From contig OX422215.1 in NCBI GenBank assembly GCA_949130495.1, positions 12,377,302 through 12,441,301 of the forward strand: 64,000 nucleotides of DNA, in the 5' to 3' direction. The stretch's first letter is position 1; each line of letters opens with the position of its first letter. Made by a program: the position numbers and the translations under genes. Positions 46,401-57,530 of the stretch are shown here, one piece after another. The notes under the pieces were generated by a model, which was given only the letters and a program-made list of their open reading frames with translations, had not been told where the DNA came from and ran no database searches. The DNA comes from Sambucus nigra. Taxonomy: Eukaryota > Streptophyta > Magnoliopsida > Dipsacales > Adoxaceae.

Positions 46401-49400
46401 AGCAAATATGTATATTTATATGGGGCTTATACCAAAATGTGCCTCAAATATTTTTTAATACACGCTTAGTCCAAGCCTTTTACTTTTTCCCAAAGAGTCT
46501 CTTGCCACATAAAAACATTCAAAAAAAGGGGCTCCGGTGAGGGTCGTCGGAGCTCCGGTAGGGGCGGGGGGGAGGGGGAGTGGCGCTAGCGCAAACCTTT
46601 AAAAATAAGAAAATTATAGCTAAATGGGTGTTTGAGGGACTTTTTGGAGCAAAATAAAAGGCTTGGACTAAATATGTATTAAAAAATGTTTGAGGAACTT
46701 TTTGATATTTGATCCTATTTATATTCTACACACATTAATAATACATGTATAAACTATATATAAGTATCATATATATATTGATAATATTATTTAACATATG
46801 AATCTTAATATATTATATAATTTGATAAATATAAATACATGTAATTTTGTGTACATGTACATATATATTTTTTCTTTATAATAATTCCACACACATTAAT
46901 GTATTATGTATGTATATTATATATATATTAAGGTATAAATGCATTAAAAACGGAAGTTAGAAAACACCCTTTTGCGATTTTCTGAAAAACTTGATTATAA
47001 CACGTGTTTAAAAATAGATGTGTCAAACGCAATTTTTTAATCAGAATAGTATTTAAACACAGAAAACATAATTATAATTGCAAACCAAACAGGCCCTTAG
47101 AATCTTAAGTCACTTGTTAAGTAAAGACCCAAAAGACTAAAAAGGACAACTAATAACTAAAAATGACTAACTAGTCCCAAACATGCTTGGAACAAATTAA
47201 AGACTAAAAATAAACAAAATAATATGACAATATTGACTAATCTAAAATACAAAATAAAAGATAGTCTTCTCCCGGGAGCAAAACCACGCGCTACATGTCG
47301 CTACGTATCACAAAACACGTCAAATACATTTGTATATTGATTATGGAGCATGCGTATGAAAAAGATAGCCACCAAACATACGGATATATTTTCAAAATTC
47401 AAGGTATGTATTATATCATTGTTTTACTAGCCTTAGTTAAGAAAAGGAAAACGCTTTTTTATGCCTAGGCTCCTAAGACTTGAGAATTGAGTTCTACACT
47501 TCGACCACGCCTCGAGCCTTTTAGAACCTTGTACCGGAAGAGAAAAAACAAATTGCCATTGTTTTTAGGATTAATACTAGTCATTAAAATGGTGTGCTTC
47601 GAAAAAACTTTCCAAACGCCTCATTCTCATACTCTCTCACTTCATATCTCATGAATCTTGCTTTAAATATCCCCCCTCACAACCTCCACTGATAGTCTAA
47701 ACAACGCCATATCCACCATATCCTAGGATGTCCATACAGAGGTTTACAATCACGATTACAGCAGCTTTTAAGATTGTCCCTCCGTCAGCCTCACCCAGCA
47801 TTACACTCTCTACTCTCTAGTGAAAAATCCTCTCTACTCTCTGGTGAAAAACCCTCTCCTTCAAATTTAGGAAAAGGCTTTTTTTGTTCGATTTTGCAGA
47901 CCTAATATGCTCTGCTAATTTTGTTGTAATTATTTCTGAACTCTTGCTGCAGACCTAATATGTTCTGCTAATTTTGTTGTAATTATTTCGTCGACCTCAC
48001 CCAGCTTTACACGCCTTGCACCTTTTAGACACTTCTTATTAGTGTAATGGCTAAGCTACTTGTAGAATATTTAAGTCAAAAGATAGATTGCGTTGTAAAA
48101 TAGTAATTTCTTATTGACATAATATTACGCTATACACATGGTACTGTAAGTTGCCAAACGCCTTTTAACTCTTGCAAACTATTCTCAACTTGATGGAGGT
48201 GAGTTTAGCGGAGGATGATGTATCAATGGGAATAGATGAACTAATATAATGGAAGTGTTACAAACTGTTGTGTTTGAGGCCTAATTTAAAATAATTCTAT
48301 CATTGATTGCTTACTAACACAAAATGCATTTTTATGTAGATTATATGTTGTAACTAAAACCAATAAGTGTTGGGGATTACATAATTGATTGGAACTAAAA
48401 TCAATAACTTGTGGGGATTATATGAGTATTTTTAAAGATATAGTAAATTCTTTTAGATTTTTAGTATTTTAAATTTAGATCTGGCTTTTGAACTTTTACA
48501 TATGGCTATTGATTGTATTACTCTATATATCTCCACTTTTGTCATCATATGTCTAATGACAGTGTTATGTAGATTATAAATCGTTCCATTTATATCACTG
48601 TCATTAGTTTTTTTGGAGAAGGTGGATAAGAAGTGTGTCCCTAAGGAGCAATCGTGATGGGATAGCAGGTCATAGTCCATAAATTCAATGGTTTTTTGGA
48701 TTGTTATGTATTGGCATTTAATGGAATGTAATTTCTGCTTTTCATGAGTTGAAGTGAATCTTTATATGCATCTTTCACTGATTGTACTCCTACTTCGAAT
48801 ATACAATTAATGCTACTAATCCTACTGCTCATTGTTTGATTTTTTCTGAAACTGCGTCACTATGGACAATAAACATGCCGTATGCTTGTCCCCTACATCA
48901 AACTCAACAACCCAGAAGAAAAGAAAAAAAAATGATCCCCGTGCCATCGCACAGGCATACCCTATTAAACTAAGATCTTACATACTATATATACAAAAAA
49001 CATATATGTATTATTATGTTACACAACAGATTAACAATTTGTTTGTCCTTTTTCTTTCTTCTTGAGCTTCATTTCTGTATGACATTTCTTTTAGTTACAC
49101 ATTTTTTATATACAAAATTAATATATACATACTATTTTCCCTTTTTGCCTTTTTCTTTTCACATACTGATATGTTTATTGTCATAATATAAAACATTGAC
49201 GGAAGGGCTTTTATCCCTCTTAGGCCTCGTATAGTATGAGGTAAAGTTGGATGAAAATATGAAACCTTCTAAACAATCTTGGGAAAAAGTATAAGATTAC
49301 TGTGTTTGGTGGTGCAAGGTTTAAATTGCATGGGAATATGGGTCTTAATGGAATCAGATTACCTCCACAGTGAAAAAGAGGATTGATCACATCAATCAAA

Positions 49401-50830
49401 TATAGATGGGATTCCTACTCTACCATGGGAATCCATACGAATGTTTTATCAAGACAAAAACACACAAAAATTATTAAATTACAAAAAACTACTCTTAAAT
49501 CTATATATTTAATTTGTGAAGGCGATTTGGTTATGTTAGTTTGTAATAAATTTTAAGTCATACAAGTTATGTAGGTATTTTTTGTTGTTTCACTACTCAT
49601 ATACAATAATTCAATTAACCTACTCTACAATACATACGTATCTACAATATATCACTATGTAAATATTGGAAAATCTTAAATATAGAGAGAGAGAGAGGAA
49701 GGCTCACCTATATCATGATGTATACATTACACCATACATCACACCAATTTCTAGATCCTAAGAAAGTTTTTCTCTAAATTTTTTATTTTTCTCTTGAAAT
49801 TAACATTTCAATCAACTCATATTCAAAAAATTAGATCAAAATACATTTTGTAGCTATTTTTATAAATTCACAAAAAACTGTTGGCGCAGACCCTTATAAA
49901 TAAGGTATTTTGAGCAGTTTTTTTGTGAATTTTTTAAAAATAGCTACAAAATGTATTGTGATCTAATATTTTGAACACGGGTTTATTGGAATGTTAATTT
50001 CAAGAGAAAAATAACAACTTTGGAAAAAAATATTTTTAGAGTCTACAATTAGGTGTGATGTATGAATGATGTATAGAACATGATGCATGTGAGCCTTCAC
50101 CTATATATATGGGTTCATAAATTTTAACTAGAACGTATAATTGTATTTTGTAACAATCCAAATTAAATCAAATTAAAATATATATACATACATAGTGACA
50201 AAAATGCTAAAATTAATTATTAGTATATTATTGTACATTCGCATGTCACTTTCTATGCATAAACCAAAAACTAATTTGGATTCCTAATAAGCTTCCATAA
50301 TTAACCAAAATGGGTGAAAGGATTCAGAATCCTGGTTAAAGGGTGGTTAAAGGGGGGCTCATATGATTCGACATCGACTTGGTGAAAAGCTCCAATAAGT
50401 GGTAAGTTGCTAGACTAGTTGATCCTCAAACTTGACCTCAACATGCCTAATCTCCAGCATGCCTTCCCATGTCTCTTGAAAGAAATATGGTACCAATTAT
50501 CTCAAGAATTAAGGGTCAAAGCTTGCCTCAACTGAAAAGAGATCCTCGTCAACACAAGTCTCTCTCCCAATTCTAACTAAAACCTTATCTACCGTAATAA
50601 CTATGAGCCATTTTCACATGAGAAGCAAGATATGGAAGTCCACTAGAGAACACATACAAGGAGAGTGACCATAATTAGCTCTAATATAATCATCTTAGAA
50701 AATTTTTGTGCTTTCTTCCACTCACTGACTGCCAAAGTTATAGAGTTCAAATTATCGATACTAAAAACATACCTGATCTTTCTGGGGAAGGAAGAATCAC
50801 TTTACGAGTTTCTTGTTGCTCAATTGTTTC
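43434..50830 (-). CDS. Unidentified host gene, last six exons (3' part only)
   Basis: Six minus-strand exons with canonical GT-AG borders join in one frame: 50773-50830, 44980-45069, 44763-44878, 44209-44241, 44069-44118, 43674-43434 (ends TGA). Junction phases agree at every step; for example AGATCAG joins GAATTAG, giving ERSGIS. The protein reads ETIEQQETRKVILPSPERSG, then IPFFGYCNAMCLSRDGMSL, SILFSVEKRLIQDGDIYISA, RIPFHIVDFFEQLIEGLASK, EEEAGAPQGSRS and DTEDVNLTYDFVYLNEPSF: about 196 codons, no membrane segment, acidic near the C-terminus. I do not recognise the family. Upstream exons are missing; 51.4-64 kb is transposon, so they lie beyond it or are lost. The last exon has a short internal duplication (TTTCGTTTCCAGCT twice), so its final 30-40 codons could be spliced differently. 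Confidence 0.75.
45180..45432. mobile_element. MULE-type MITE family 2, copy 1
   Basis: Starts GGGGCTTATACC; inverted arms share ATTTTTTAATACAC-, TTTTTATTTTGTTCC- and AAAAAGT-type words. Flanks TATAAATAA (45171-45179) and TATAAATAG (45433-45441) form a 9-bp duplication with one mismatch. The loop holds CTCCGGTGAGGGTCACCGG and a GGGGT-rich microsatellite. Confidence 0.8.
45457..46251. mobile_element. hAT-like non-autonomous element, copy 1
   Basis: Ends CAAGGCCCGTTTTATTATG and (inverted) CAAGGCCTTTTTGTTTATG; the centre is ATATAC-rich. It shares GAAAACACCCTTTTGC and GTATTTAAACNCAG words with the next element. Target duplication unclear. Confidence 0.55.
45576..45607 (+). repeat. Fragment matching the RTE LINE 3' end
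   Basis: ATAATTGGGAAAAGGCTTTG followed by TTGAGTTGAG matches, with one mismatch, the 3' end and TTGAG-repeat tail of the RTE LINE on the minus strand at 52293-52325. Confidence 0.6.
46252..47099. mobile_element. hAT-like non-autonomous element, copy 2
   Basis: Starts GGGGACCGTTTGGTTCTG and ends (inverted) TAAGGGCCTGTTTGGTTTGC, typical of GGGCCTGTTTGGTT-type hAT ends. It directly adjoins copy 1 and is interrupted by MULE family 2, copy 2. Confidence 0.6.
46422..46715. mobile_element. MULE-type MITE family 2, copy 2
   Basis: Starts GGGGCTTATACCAAAATG; the right arm inverted reads GGATCAAATATCAAAAAG. A perfect 9-bp duplication TATTTATAT lies at 46413-46421 and 46716-46724. Its GGTGAGGGTCGTCGGAGCTC loop parallels copy 1. 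Confidence 0.85.
47305..47532 (-). mobile_element. Truncated copy of the GTTCTAAAAGG MITE
   Basis: Reverse complement parallels 53194-53430: CCTAGGCTCCTAAG, TTTTCAAAATTCAAGGTATG, ATAGCCACCAAACATACGG and ATTGATTATGGAGCAT. One end is missing. Confidence 0.75.
47898..47990 (+). repeat. Local 53-bp tandem duplication
   Basis: CAGACCTAATATGYTCTGCT followed by AATTTTGTTGTAATTATTTC occurs twice, starting at about 47898 and 47951. Nearby, CTCTACTCTCTRGTGAAAAA is also duplicated. Confidence 0.8.
49699..50097. mobile_element. Foldback MITE beside a (GA)n tract
   Basis: Ends AGGCTCACCTATATCATGAT and (inverted) AAGGCTCACATGCATCATGT; arms run for about 180 bp with TTAACATTYCAATMAA and TAGATCAMAATACATTTTGT around a centre near 49880-49915. 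It sits beside GAGAGAGAGAGG, like the foldbacks near position 1000. Confidence 0.75.
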
Positions 50831-51419
50831 CTGAATAAAAAATCATAGTAAATGTAATCAATTTATTGTACTTGAACTATGAGGGGGGAAATTGGGGGGT
50901 GGGTGGGGGGGGGGAGGGGGAGGGGGACACTATGAGCTGATTCTTTAATATCTATATATCATCGAAAAGAAAATAAGTGAATAGATATTACTGCGTAAAA
51001 TCATCTAATGCGCAAGTGTCAAAAATAGCCGGACGGAGAGCACTATATGACTAGTTGTGAGCATAAACTAATTGATGAGTAAATTCATATATTCACTTGG
51101 TACAAATTGCATTAGGAAACAAATTGTTTCAGAATATGTAGAAGGAAAAAAAGATACACATCTAAAAATTTAAGCTATATTGCACATGCAATGCATGCAA
51201 TTTTAATGAAATTACATTAGCTACGACAATTAAATTAATTTAAATATAAAGAAATTATGTATTTTAAATAATAAGTATCTTGTAAAATACTATAAATTGA
51301 TTTTTTTTTTTGCAAATGATTGTGAAATAAATAAAAAGTTGTTTATGTTTAATAGATAGTTTGTTATCATTTCCAGAATTATATTTCAAATTTATCAAAC
51401 TGTATGCAGAAGCATTTTC
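50831..51419. other. Non-coding, AT-rich with a G-rich tract
   Basis: A GGGTGGGTGGGGGGGGG-type run lies at 50888-50925. No upstream exon of the host gene was found here. Confidence 0.45.
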
Positions 51420-52292
51420 ACAACAACTACAAACATGGATTTAGAGCTCCTCTAAACTGCATCTCCCACGGAGACTGTCCATGAAAGGAATTGAACTCTC
51501 AACACCTGTGGATGTAGGCACCAAATTGAGCCGAACCACGTAAATCCTACAAAGCCTGATCAAAAGCAACACAGATTTGCTGGAAACCATGAAAACTCAC
51601 ACAAAATCTGGTAGTCGGGCAAATACCGCCAATCCACCTCAACGATGAGTTGGATCCAATTACCCCAACCATCACAGATGAAGTTGATACACGTCGAGAA
51701 GTACCTCCATCGGCTTACCAAAAAGATAAAAGGTAATCTTCTAAAGAACGAGTTGTGGAGAACCAAAGATGGCTCGAGTTACTCTACAGAAAGATGATAA
51801 CTGTTGGGATGGATCGTACATGTCCGGAAAAACATCCAGAGTCAAAACTACTGAGGTAGGAACAAGGGGAGGGGGCATTGGGAGGAGTCCCTACGATTTG
51901 TGACCAAAGGGGAGTCCTTCTCGGCCAGGTCAAGACAAAGCTTTCAAGGAGCGACTAAGGCCGAACATAAACATAGAGAGCTCCGAAGACAGTCGCATTC
52001 GAGTCGAGCAGCCTTGAAAGGAATCCATACAAAGGCTGGAGGATAAACTGGAATGCCCAACGAAAAGCAAAAACCCAGTTAAAAGGGGTTATGCGGAAGG
52101 ATCACCCTTCACTTCATCAATATTGAGTTACCCCCAATTCAAGTTTTCAGTCATCTCCCCCAAGTATGATGGGAAAACAAATCCCATGCACCATATAGAA
52201 CGGTACCAAGTAGCAGGGACATCTACTCAATTGAGGATGAAATGCGTTGACGAGCATCATTTATGGTATATAGGGCTCCCTCGAGGGCAAAT
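51420..52292 (+). pseudogene. Second Tat-type element relic: LTR end and gag fragment
   Basis: TGTGGATGTAGGCACC and GCCGAACCACG at 51507-51540 match the R/U5 hairpin of Tat LTRs. From about 52020 the translation gives SIQRLEDKLECPTKSKNP, then FKFSVISPKYDGKTNPMHHI and ERYQVAG, parallel to SIQRLEDRLGEM and PKYDGKTDHVLHIEQYQAA in the intact-order Tat element. It breaks off at the LINE. Frames are damaged, and parts of the capsid domain are missing. Confidence 0.75.
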
Positions 52293-52452
52293 AACTCAAC
52301 TCAACAAAGCTTTTTTCCCAATTATTTGGGGTCGGCTACATGAATCCTGTTTTTTCATTCTATTCTGTCCAGAGCGATATCTTCGGTTAAACCACATGAC
52401 ATCATGTCCTTTTTTATAATATCCCACCAAGTCAATTTAGGCCTACCTCTAC

Positions 52453-53091
52453 TCATTGTGTTACCATCAATACTAAATCACTCTTCTTTACGAGAGCATC
52501 CATTGGTCTACGCTTGACGTGTCCAAACCATCTAAGTCGATTTTCTCTTAATTTATCTTCTATAGGAGCTACTTTTACCATTTCAGGAATTTGTTCATTT
52601 CTAATTTTATCCTTTCGAGTTTTACCACAAATCCATCTTAGCATTCGCATCTCCGCCACACTCATTTTCTGCACGTTTTGTTTCTTGGTTGCCCAACACT
52701 TTGTCCCATATAACATAGTGGGTCTAATGGCCGTCCTATAAAATTTTCCTTTTAACTTCAAAAGTATACGCCTATCACACAAAACGCCAGTAGCACTTCT
52801 CCACTTAACCCAGCTTGCGTTAATCCTATAAGTAACATCATCACTAATATCTCCATCTTTTTGGATAATCGGGCCTAAACAACGAAAATGATCATTTCTA
52901 GGTATCTCTTGACCCTCCAATTTCACCACATCTCCATTTGTCCTCCTATTACTACTAAAATTGCACTCCACATATTTTGTTTTAGCTCTGCTTATATTAA
53001 ACCCTCTTGCTCCTAGAGTTCCTCGCCACACTTCCAACCTAGCATTAATCCCCGTCTTAGTCTCGTCCACTAAAACAATAGCATGCACCAT
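52453..53091 (-). pseudogene. RTE LINE, C-terminal RT region
   Basis: A 212-codon open stretch. It contains GFNISRAKTKYVECNFS (palm/thumb), HFRCLGPIIQKDGDISDD, RTAIRPTMLYGTKCWATKK and MRMLRWICGKTRKDKIRNE, then RENRLRWFGHVKRRP, all typical of plant RTE/Jockey-like RT C-termini. The upstream catalytic F/YADD block lies in the disrupted part near the MITE. Not functional. Confidence 0.85.
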
Positions 53092-53193
53092 GACACCTCA
53101 TCTTGTATTTGTCCAGTCAACTCATCCATAACAAGAGCAAAGAGATAAGGACTTAAAGTTGAACCTTGGTGTAGACCTACAGTAATTGAAAAT

Positions 53194-53566
53194 CAAGGTT
53201 CTAAAAGCGCGAGGCGTGGTCGAGGGGTAGAGGTCAAGCCTCAAGCCTTAGGAGCCTAGGCGTAAAAAGGCGTTTTTTCTTTTTTTATTATTTTAATTAT
53301 TCTAAGGCTAATAATATAATAAAATAATACATACCTTGAATTTTGAAAATATATCCGTATGTTTGGTAGCCATCTTTCTCATATTTATGCTCCATAATCA
53401 ATATATAAAATGTATTTTGATTGTTTTGGACGAGATATTGGTCTGATTTGTAAAAAAATTATTTAAATGGCAATACCATTTCACTAAGGTATCTTTGTTT
53501 TAAAAAAAAAGTATGCCTTAAGCCTTTTACCAAGAATAAGGCGTAGGCGCGCCTTTTAGAACACAG
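53194..53566. mobile_element. MITE with GTTCTAAAAGGCGCG ends, inserted in the LINE
   Basis: Left end CAAGGTTCTAAAAGCGCGAG; right end inverted CTGTGTTCTAAAAGGCGCG. Flanked by GAAAAT on both sides (53188-53193 and 53567-53572). A truncated relative is at 47305-47532. Superfamily not assigned. Confidence 0.7.
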
Positions 53567-54735
53567 GAAAATTCACAACTTTCTCCGGCTAATGTTCTTA
53601 CTGCAGTCATGGCCCCATCATACATATCCTTTATCACATCAATATATCCGCGAGTCACTCCTTTTTATATAGAACCCACCATATTATATCTCTGGGTATC
53701 CTATCATACGTCTTCTCCAAATCTATAAAAATCATATAAAGATCCTTCTTTTCCTCCTAATACCTCTCCATTAATCTCCTCAATAAATAGATTTCTTCCA
53801 TTATTGACCTCCCAGGCATAAATCCAAATTGATTATCAAATACTGTTGTCTTCAATCTCAATATATATTCAATCTCTCTCCCAAAGTTTCATTGTTTGAC
53901 TCATTAACTTAATACCACAATAATTTGAACAACTTTGTATGTCCCTTTTATTTTTATAAATAGGTACTAAAACACTTTTTCTCCATTCATCGGGCATCTT
54001 ATTAGTCATTAAAATTCTATTACTCCTTCCTCCCCTAAGCACTTCCAAACCTCTATAGGGATATCATCTGGTCCTAAAGCCTTATATGTTTTCATCTTTT
54101 AGAGCAATCATGATCTCTGTTGTCCAAATTCTGGGAAAAAATATATTTTCCCGAGTCTCTCTAAGTTCTTCTATATCTAAACTATTCCCATTATCTTCAA
54201 TTAATAGCATCTCAATGTAGTCTTTCCATCTTTCCATAATCTCATCATCTTTGACTAGGACTCTCGAATCATCGCTTTTAATACACTTAACGTTATTAAA
54301 ATCTTTAATTTTCCTGTCCCTAAGTTTAGCAAGCTAATAAATACTTTTTTCCCCTTCTTGTGTTCCTAATTTTGTATAAAGATCATCATACGCTTTTAAC
54401 TTAGCATCTCTTACCACTTTCTTAACTTCCTTTTTAGCCCATTTATATTTCTCAAAAAAAAATTCATTTCTATTTGTTTGTCATGTTTTAAAGCATTCCC
54501 TTTTGATTTTTACTATATTTTGTACTTCTTCATTCCACCACCAAGTTTCTTTAGATTGTGGCCCCTTGCCCTTTGATTCTCCAAGAATTTCTTTTGATAT
54601 TCTTCTTATTCCACATTATATTAGTCTCTTCTTCAGTATTCCACGTTGCTTCATTTAATATTTGATCTTTAAATAGTTCTAATTTCTCTCTTTTTAAGGT
54701 GGCCTAATTCGTGGATTAATCTTCTATTTTCGCAT

Positions 54736-55434
54736 TCATGATTGATTTTTAATATTTATATCCAACACCATTATCCTATGTTGTGAGATTAAGCTCTCTC
54801 CCGAAATAACCTTACAATCTTTACACATTAATCGGTCTCCTTTCCTATTAATGAAAAAATCTATTTGGCTCTTATGCGTTCCACTTTTATAAGTTATGAA
54901 GTGTTCAAGCCTCTTTTTAAAACATGTGTTTACTAGTACAAAATCATAAGCCATCGCAAAATCTAAGATAGACTCTCCCCCATCGTTCCTATCTTCAAAA
55001 CCATATCCTCCATGCACTATCTCATATCCTGCACGATCTTCTCCAACATGGCCATTAAAACCTCCCCCAATATAGATTTTCTCACCTACAGGTATTTCTT
55101 GAATTAGTTCATCCATTTGTTCCCAAAATTGTACTTTAGTGTGCTCATCTAATCCTACTTGGGGTGCATAAGCACTAACAATATTAATTATATTTTCACC
55201 TAATACCAATTTTACAAGTATAAGTCTATCACCTTTTTTAATAACAGTTACGATATCGTCTTTAAAGTTCTTATCTACTATTATTCCAACTTCGTTCCTA
55301 TTTCTATGTTTTCCAGTATAGTACAATTTAAACCCTATATTTTCTAATTCTCTAGCTTTTTCACCGACCCATTTAGTTTCCTGTAAACAAGCTATGTTAA
55401 CTTTTCTTCTTATCATGGTATCTACTAACTCCAT
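54736..55434 (-). pseudogene. RTE LINE, apurinic-like endonuclease domain
   Basis: A 232-codon open stretch beginning MELVDTMIRRKVNIACLQET, with the catalytic glutamate in LQETKW, then NIVSAYAPQVG, QIDFFINRK and SQHRIMVLDI near the end. The usual GGDFNGHVG reads GGGFNGHVG here, so a catalytic aspartate is replaced (GAT to GGT). The domain nicks target DNA in active relatives; this copy should be inactive. Confidence 0.85.
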
Positions 55435-55764
55435 CCTTTTTCATGTCATAGTCCCTATATTCCAAGTCCCTAACCTAAATTTAGTATCCTGGACTAGCTT
55501 CTTTACCCGCACACGTCCAGATTGTTATAGAAACCCTTACGTATTTCTCGTCGCATTCGGGCCCCGATGCGACGCCCCTTGCCTATTTTTCGAGACACCC
55601 GGTGGCAGGCGCAACGCATCGCTTAAGGGGAATGCCCTAGCATTAGCGCGTATATTCATAGGATTCATGTTCATAAGGATCTGACAAAGTTTACGCTGGC
55701 TGTTAGCTACCTAACGCAACCCTCCTCCTTTATCCGGGCTTGGGACCGGCAGTGTCCAAAAAAA

Positions 55765-55950
55765 TATATAAGAAGTTAAGCGCGACATCACAAGGTCGGC
55801 AAAGAGGGTGGCCAACCTCTTGAGTGCGAAGCAAAGAGACGACGAAACCACCTTAAGATTTATAACCACATTAACCAATGAGAAACTTGAGGTCATGGAT
55901 TACGATGAGAAGATTGCCTTAACTACTATAACGAGTGGTCTGCAAATTAA
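55765..55950 (+). pseudogene. Continuation of the second Tat gag relic
   Basis: Reads VANLLSAKQRDDETTLRFIT then TNEKLEVMDYDEKIALTTI, parallel to AHLLSVRQKPGESTRDYITRF and NEKLEVIYYEEKTAITAL in the other Tat gag. This proves that the LINE split one gag gene. Confidence 0.75.
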
Positions 55951-56126
55951 TTACTGTTTTGCAATTTAAATACATCACCATTTAACTCTTTTTTCTGCAA
56001 TTTAATTACTGTTTTGAAAATATTGTTAACTGTTTTGCAATTTCAAATTAAGTACTGCTTTGCATATTTTTACTGTTTTTATAGTATATTTCATATTGTT
56101 TGCTGAATTTAAATTAGTTTTTGTAT
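55951..56126. other. Non-coding, low complexity
   Basis: Repeated TTAATTACTGTTTTGCAATT-like words; no gene. Confidence 0.5.
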
Positions 56127-56544
56127 TGTTGCTGCGGGTACCCGAATTTGGCATTACGGCCCGGACGAGTAGCCTAATTAAAGCGGCCCAAAGTCCAGAC
56201 CCCTCACCTAAACTGAATAAAATTACTACCGAGTCTTCTCCCATGTTCTCAAAAAGAGATGTTTCAGGAGAAGATGGTAAACGTGGGGGAGTCCAACACC
56301 CCCACTCCCCGAAGACAAACATGTATATAATAAACCTTAAGTCTGGGGCAAAAGACACGCACTGTATTCTCTGTAAACGCTCCACGGAGTACATAGAAAT
56401 AAAACTGACTGCACCACCGTGGAAGTAGGCATTCTTGCTGAACCACGTACATCTCCTGTTGGGTGATTGGCATTTTATCTTCTTTATTTCGCTTGGTGAT
56501 TGCTCTTCTCTTATCTATTTGTGTTGAAAATATTTGTCACCACA
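56127..56544 (+). repeat. Probable 5' LTR of the third Tat element
   Basis: Begins TGTTGCTGCGGG and ends GTCACCACA just before the primer site; about 418 bp. It contains a GTGGGGG/CCCCCAC hairpin (56283-56305), TATATAA at 56324-56330 and the GTGG...CCAC hairpin at 56418-56447. The start is uncertain because the 3' LTR is outside the window. Confidence 0.5.
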
Positions 56545-56545
56545 A

Positions 56546-56563
56546 TTGGCGCCATCTGCGGGA
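56546..56563 (+). other. Primer binding site of the third Tat element
   Basis: TTGGCGCCATCTGCGGGA shortly after the LTR end, the TGGCGCC-type site of this lineage. Confidence 0.7.
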
Positions 56564-56608
56564 ATGTTTATCTTCCCTGAGAAAGCCCACACCAACAAAG
56601 AGTTTGAA

Positions 56609-56801
56609 ATGTCTGGTCAAAGTCGTAATGCTCCTCGGGCATGAGAAATCCAAGAACAACCTGCTCCTCGCAGGATCAAATCTGAAGTTCGGTGTTCAGA
56701 TCAGAGGGCTCGCCTAGAGAGGCCAGCCTCCGAAGAAAGCCAAGGACCAGCGAGGTCCACACAAATATCCAGGTTGATTGATGCATATGAGGCGAGGCTC
56801 C
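56609..56801 (+). pseudogene. gag of the third Tat element, N-terminal part
   Basis: ATG at 56609 (MSGQSRNAPRA), then a TGA at 56642 where CGA (Arg) is likely, then an open frame to RLIDAYEARL, at which the solo LTR is inserted. The frame resumes exactly at 60370 after removing the LTR and one duplication. Confidence 0.8.
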
Positions 56802-57530
56802 TGTAACAACCCGAGGTCTTGGAGACGATTTATTTATTTTGGGAGAAATAAATTTTATTTTAATTGGAGAATTAATTAAATTGGCAAAAGAGGTCAAATT
56901 TTGGAGTTGTTAGAAAGTGTGTCGAATGGCGATTCTGAGGGTACCATTGTTTCCGGAAGGGTCGAGAAAGTCAAAATGACTGTACTTGGGGTATATTTAG
57001 GTTCCGGAATAATTTAAGTACGTTTGACTCGAATTAAAGATACCGAGTCATTTAAAGTGTGTATTATCATTTAAAGTTGTGTATCTTGGGAGATAAGGTT
57101 TTTAATGCCTACGGGAGACTTATTCTCCTTAAAGAGAGAGAAAGAAAGAAGAAGAAGAAAAGGAAGGAGAAAAGAGAGAGAGTGGAGATTTCCGGCAAAT
57201 ACGCGATCTCAAAGCGGATTCAGACCCTACAAACCCGAGGCAAGTGATTAAACTTGCTAAATAATTGTTGTGTAACATTTATTGCATGATTTGTGGATTA
57301 AATCTTTGGGTGTTAGGTTTAGTTTATCAAAACCTAACTTTTGGGTATAATCTTAGATTTGATAGGTAGATCTTGGATTTGAGGATAGAAATTAATTTAT
57401 ATGTATTCTATGATGAATATTGATGTTATATATGTGACTGGGTTGGATAAAAATGGTTGGAAGATGATTAAAACAAATTTTGGGATTTTGGCTTACTAAA
57501 AAGTAGCCATTTTCGAGCCTCCAGGTAGGC

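Larger units (their letters stand above)
45070..50772 (-). other. 5.7-kb intron of the host gene, filled with small transposons
   Basis: Donor AG/GTATGTTTTT next to 50773 and acceptor TTTTTCTTCCCCAG before 45069. Its contents are listed separately. The region 47540-49690 shows only AT-rich sequence and a local duplication; 50100-50770 shows nothing identifiable. Confidence 0.7.
52293..55764 (-). mobile_element. RTE-clade LINE, near full length, degraded
   Basis: About 3.4 kb inserted in the gag relic, minus strand. The 5' end has the leader with CCCAAGCCCGGATAAAGG and GGGTTGCGTTAGG. It is followed by endonuclease and RT and ends CATGTAGCCGACCCCAAAT, AATTGGG, AAAAAGCTTTG and a TTGAG-repeat tail, the typical 3' end of plant RTE LINEs. 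The gag relic resumes at about 55765. Many stops and frameshifts lie between 53100 and 54735. A MITE is inserted at 53194-53566. Confidence 0.85.

Noticed and set aside
47800..48975. Possible Helitron: TCTCTACTCTCT-like 5' end and a CCGTGCCATCGCACAGG hairpin near 48937 followed by CTAA
   Set aside because: Only weak end similarity, and no second copy or helicase in the window; too speculative to annotate.
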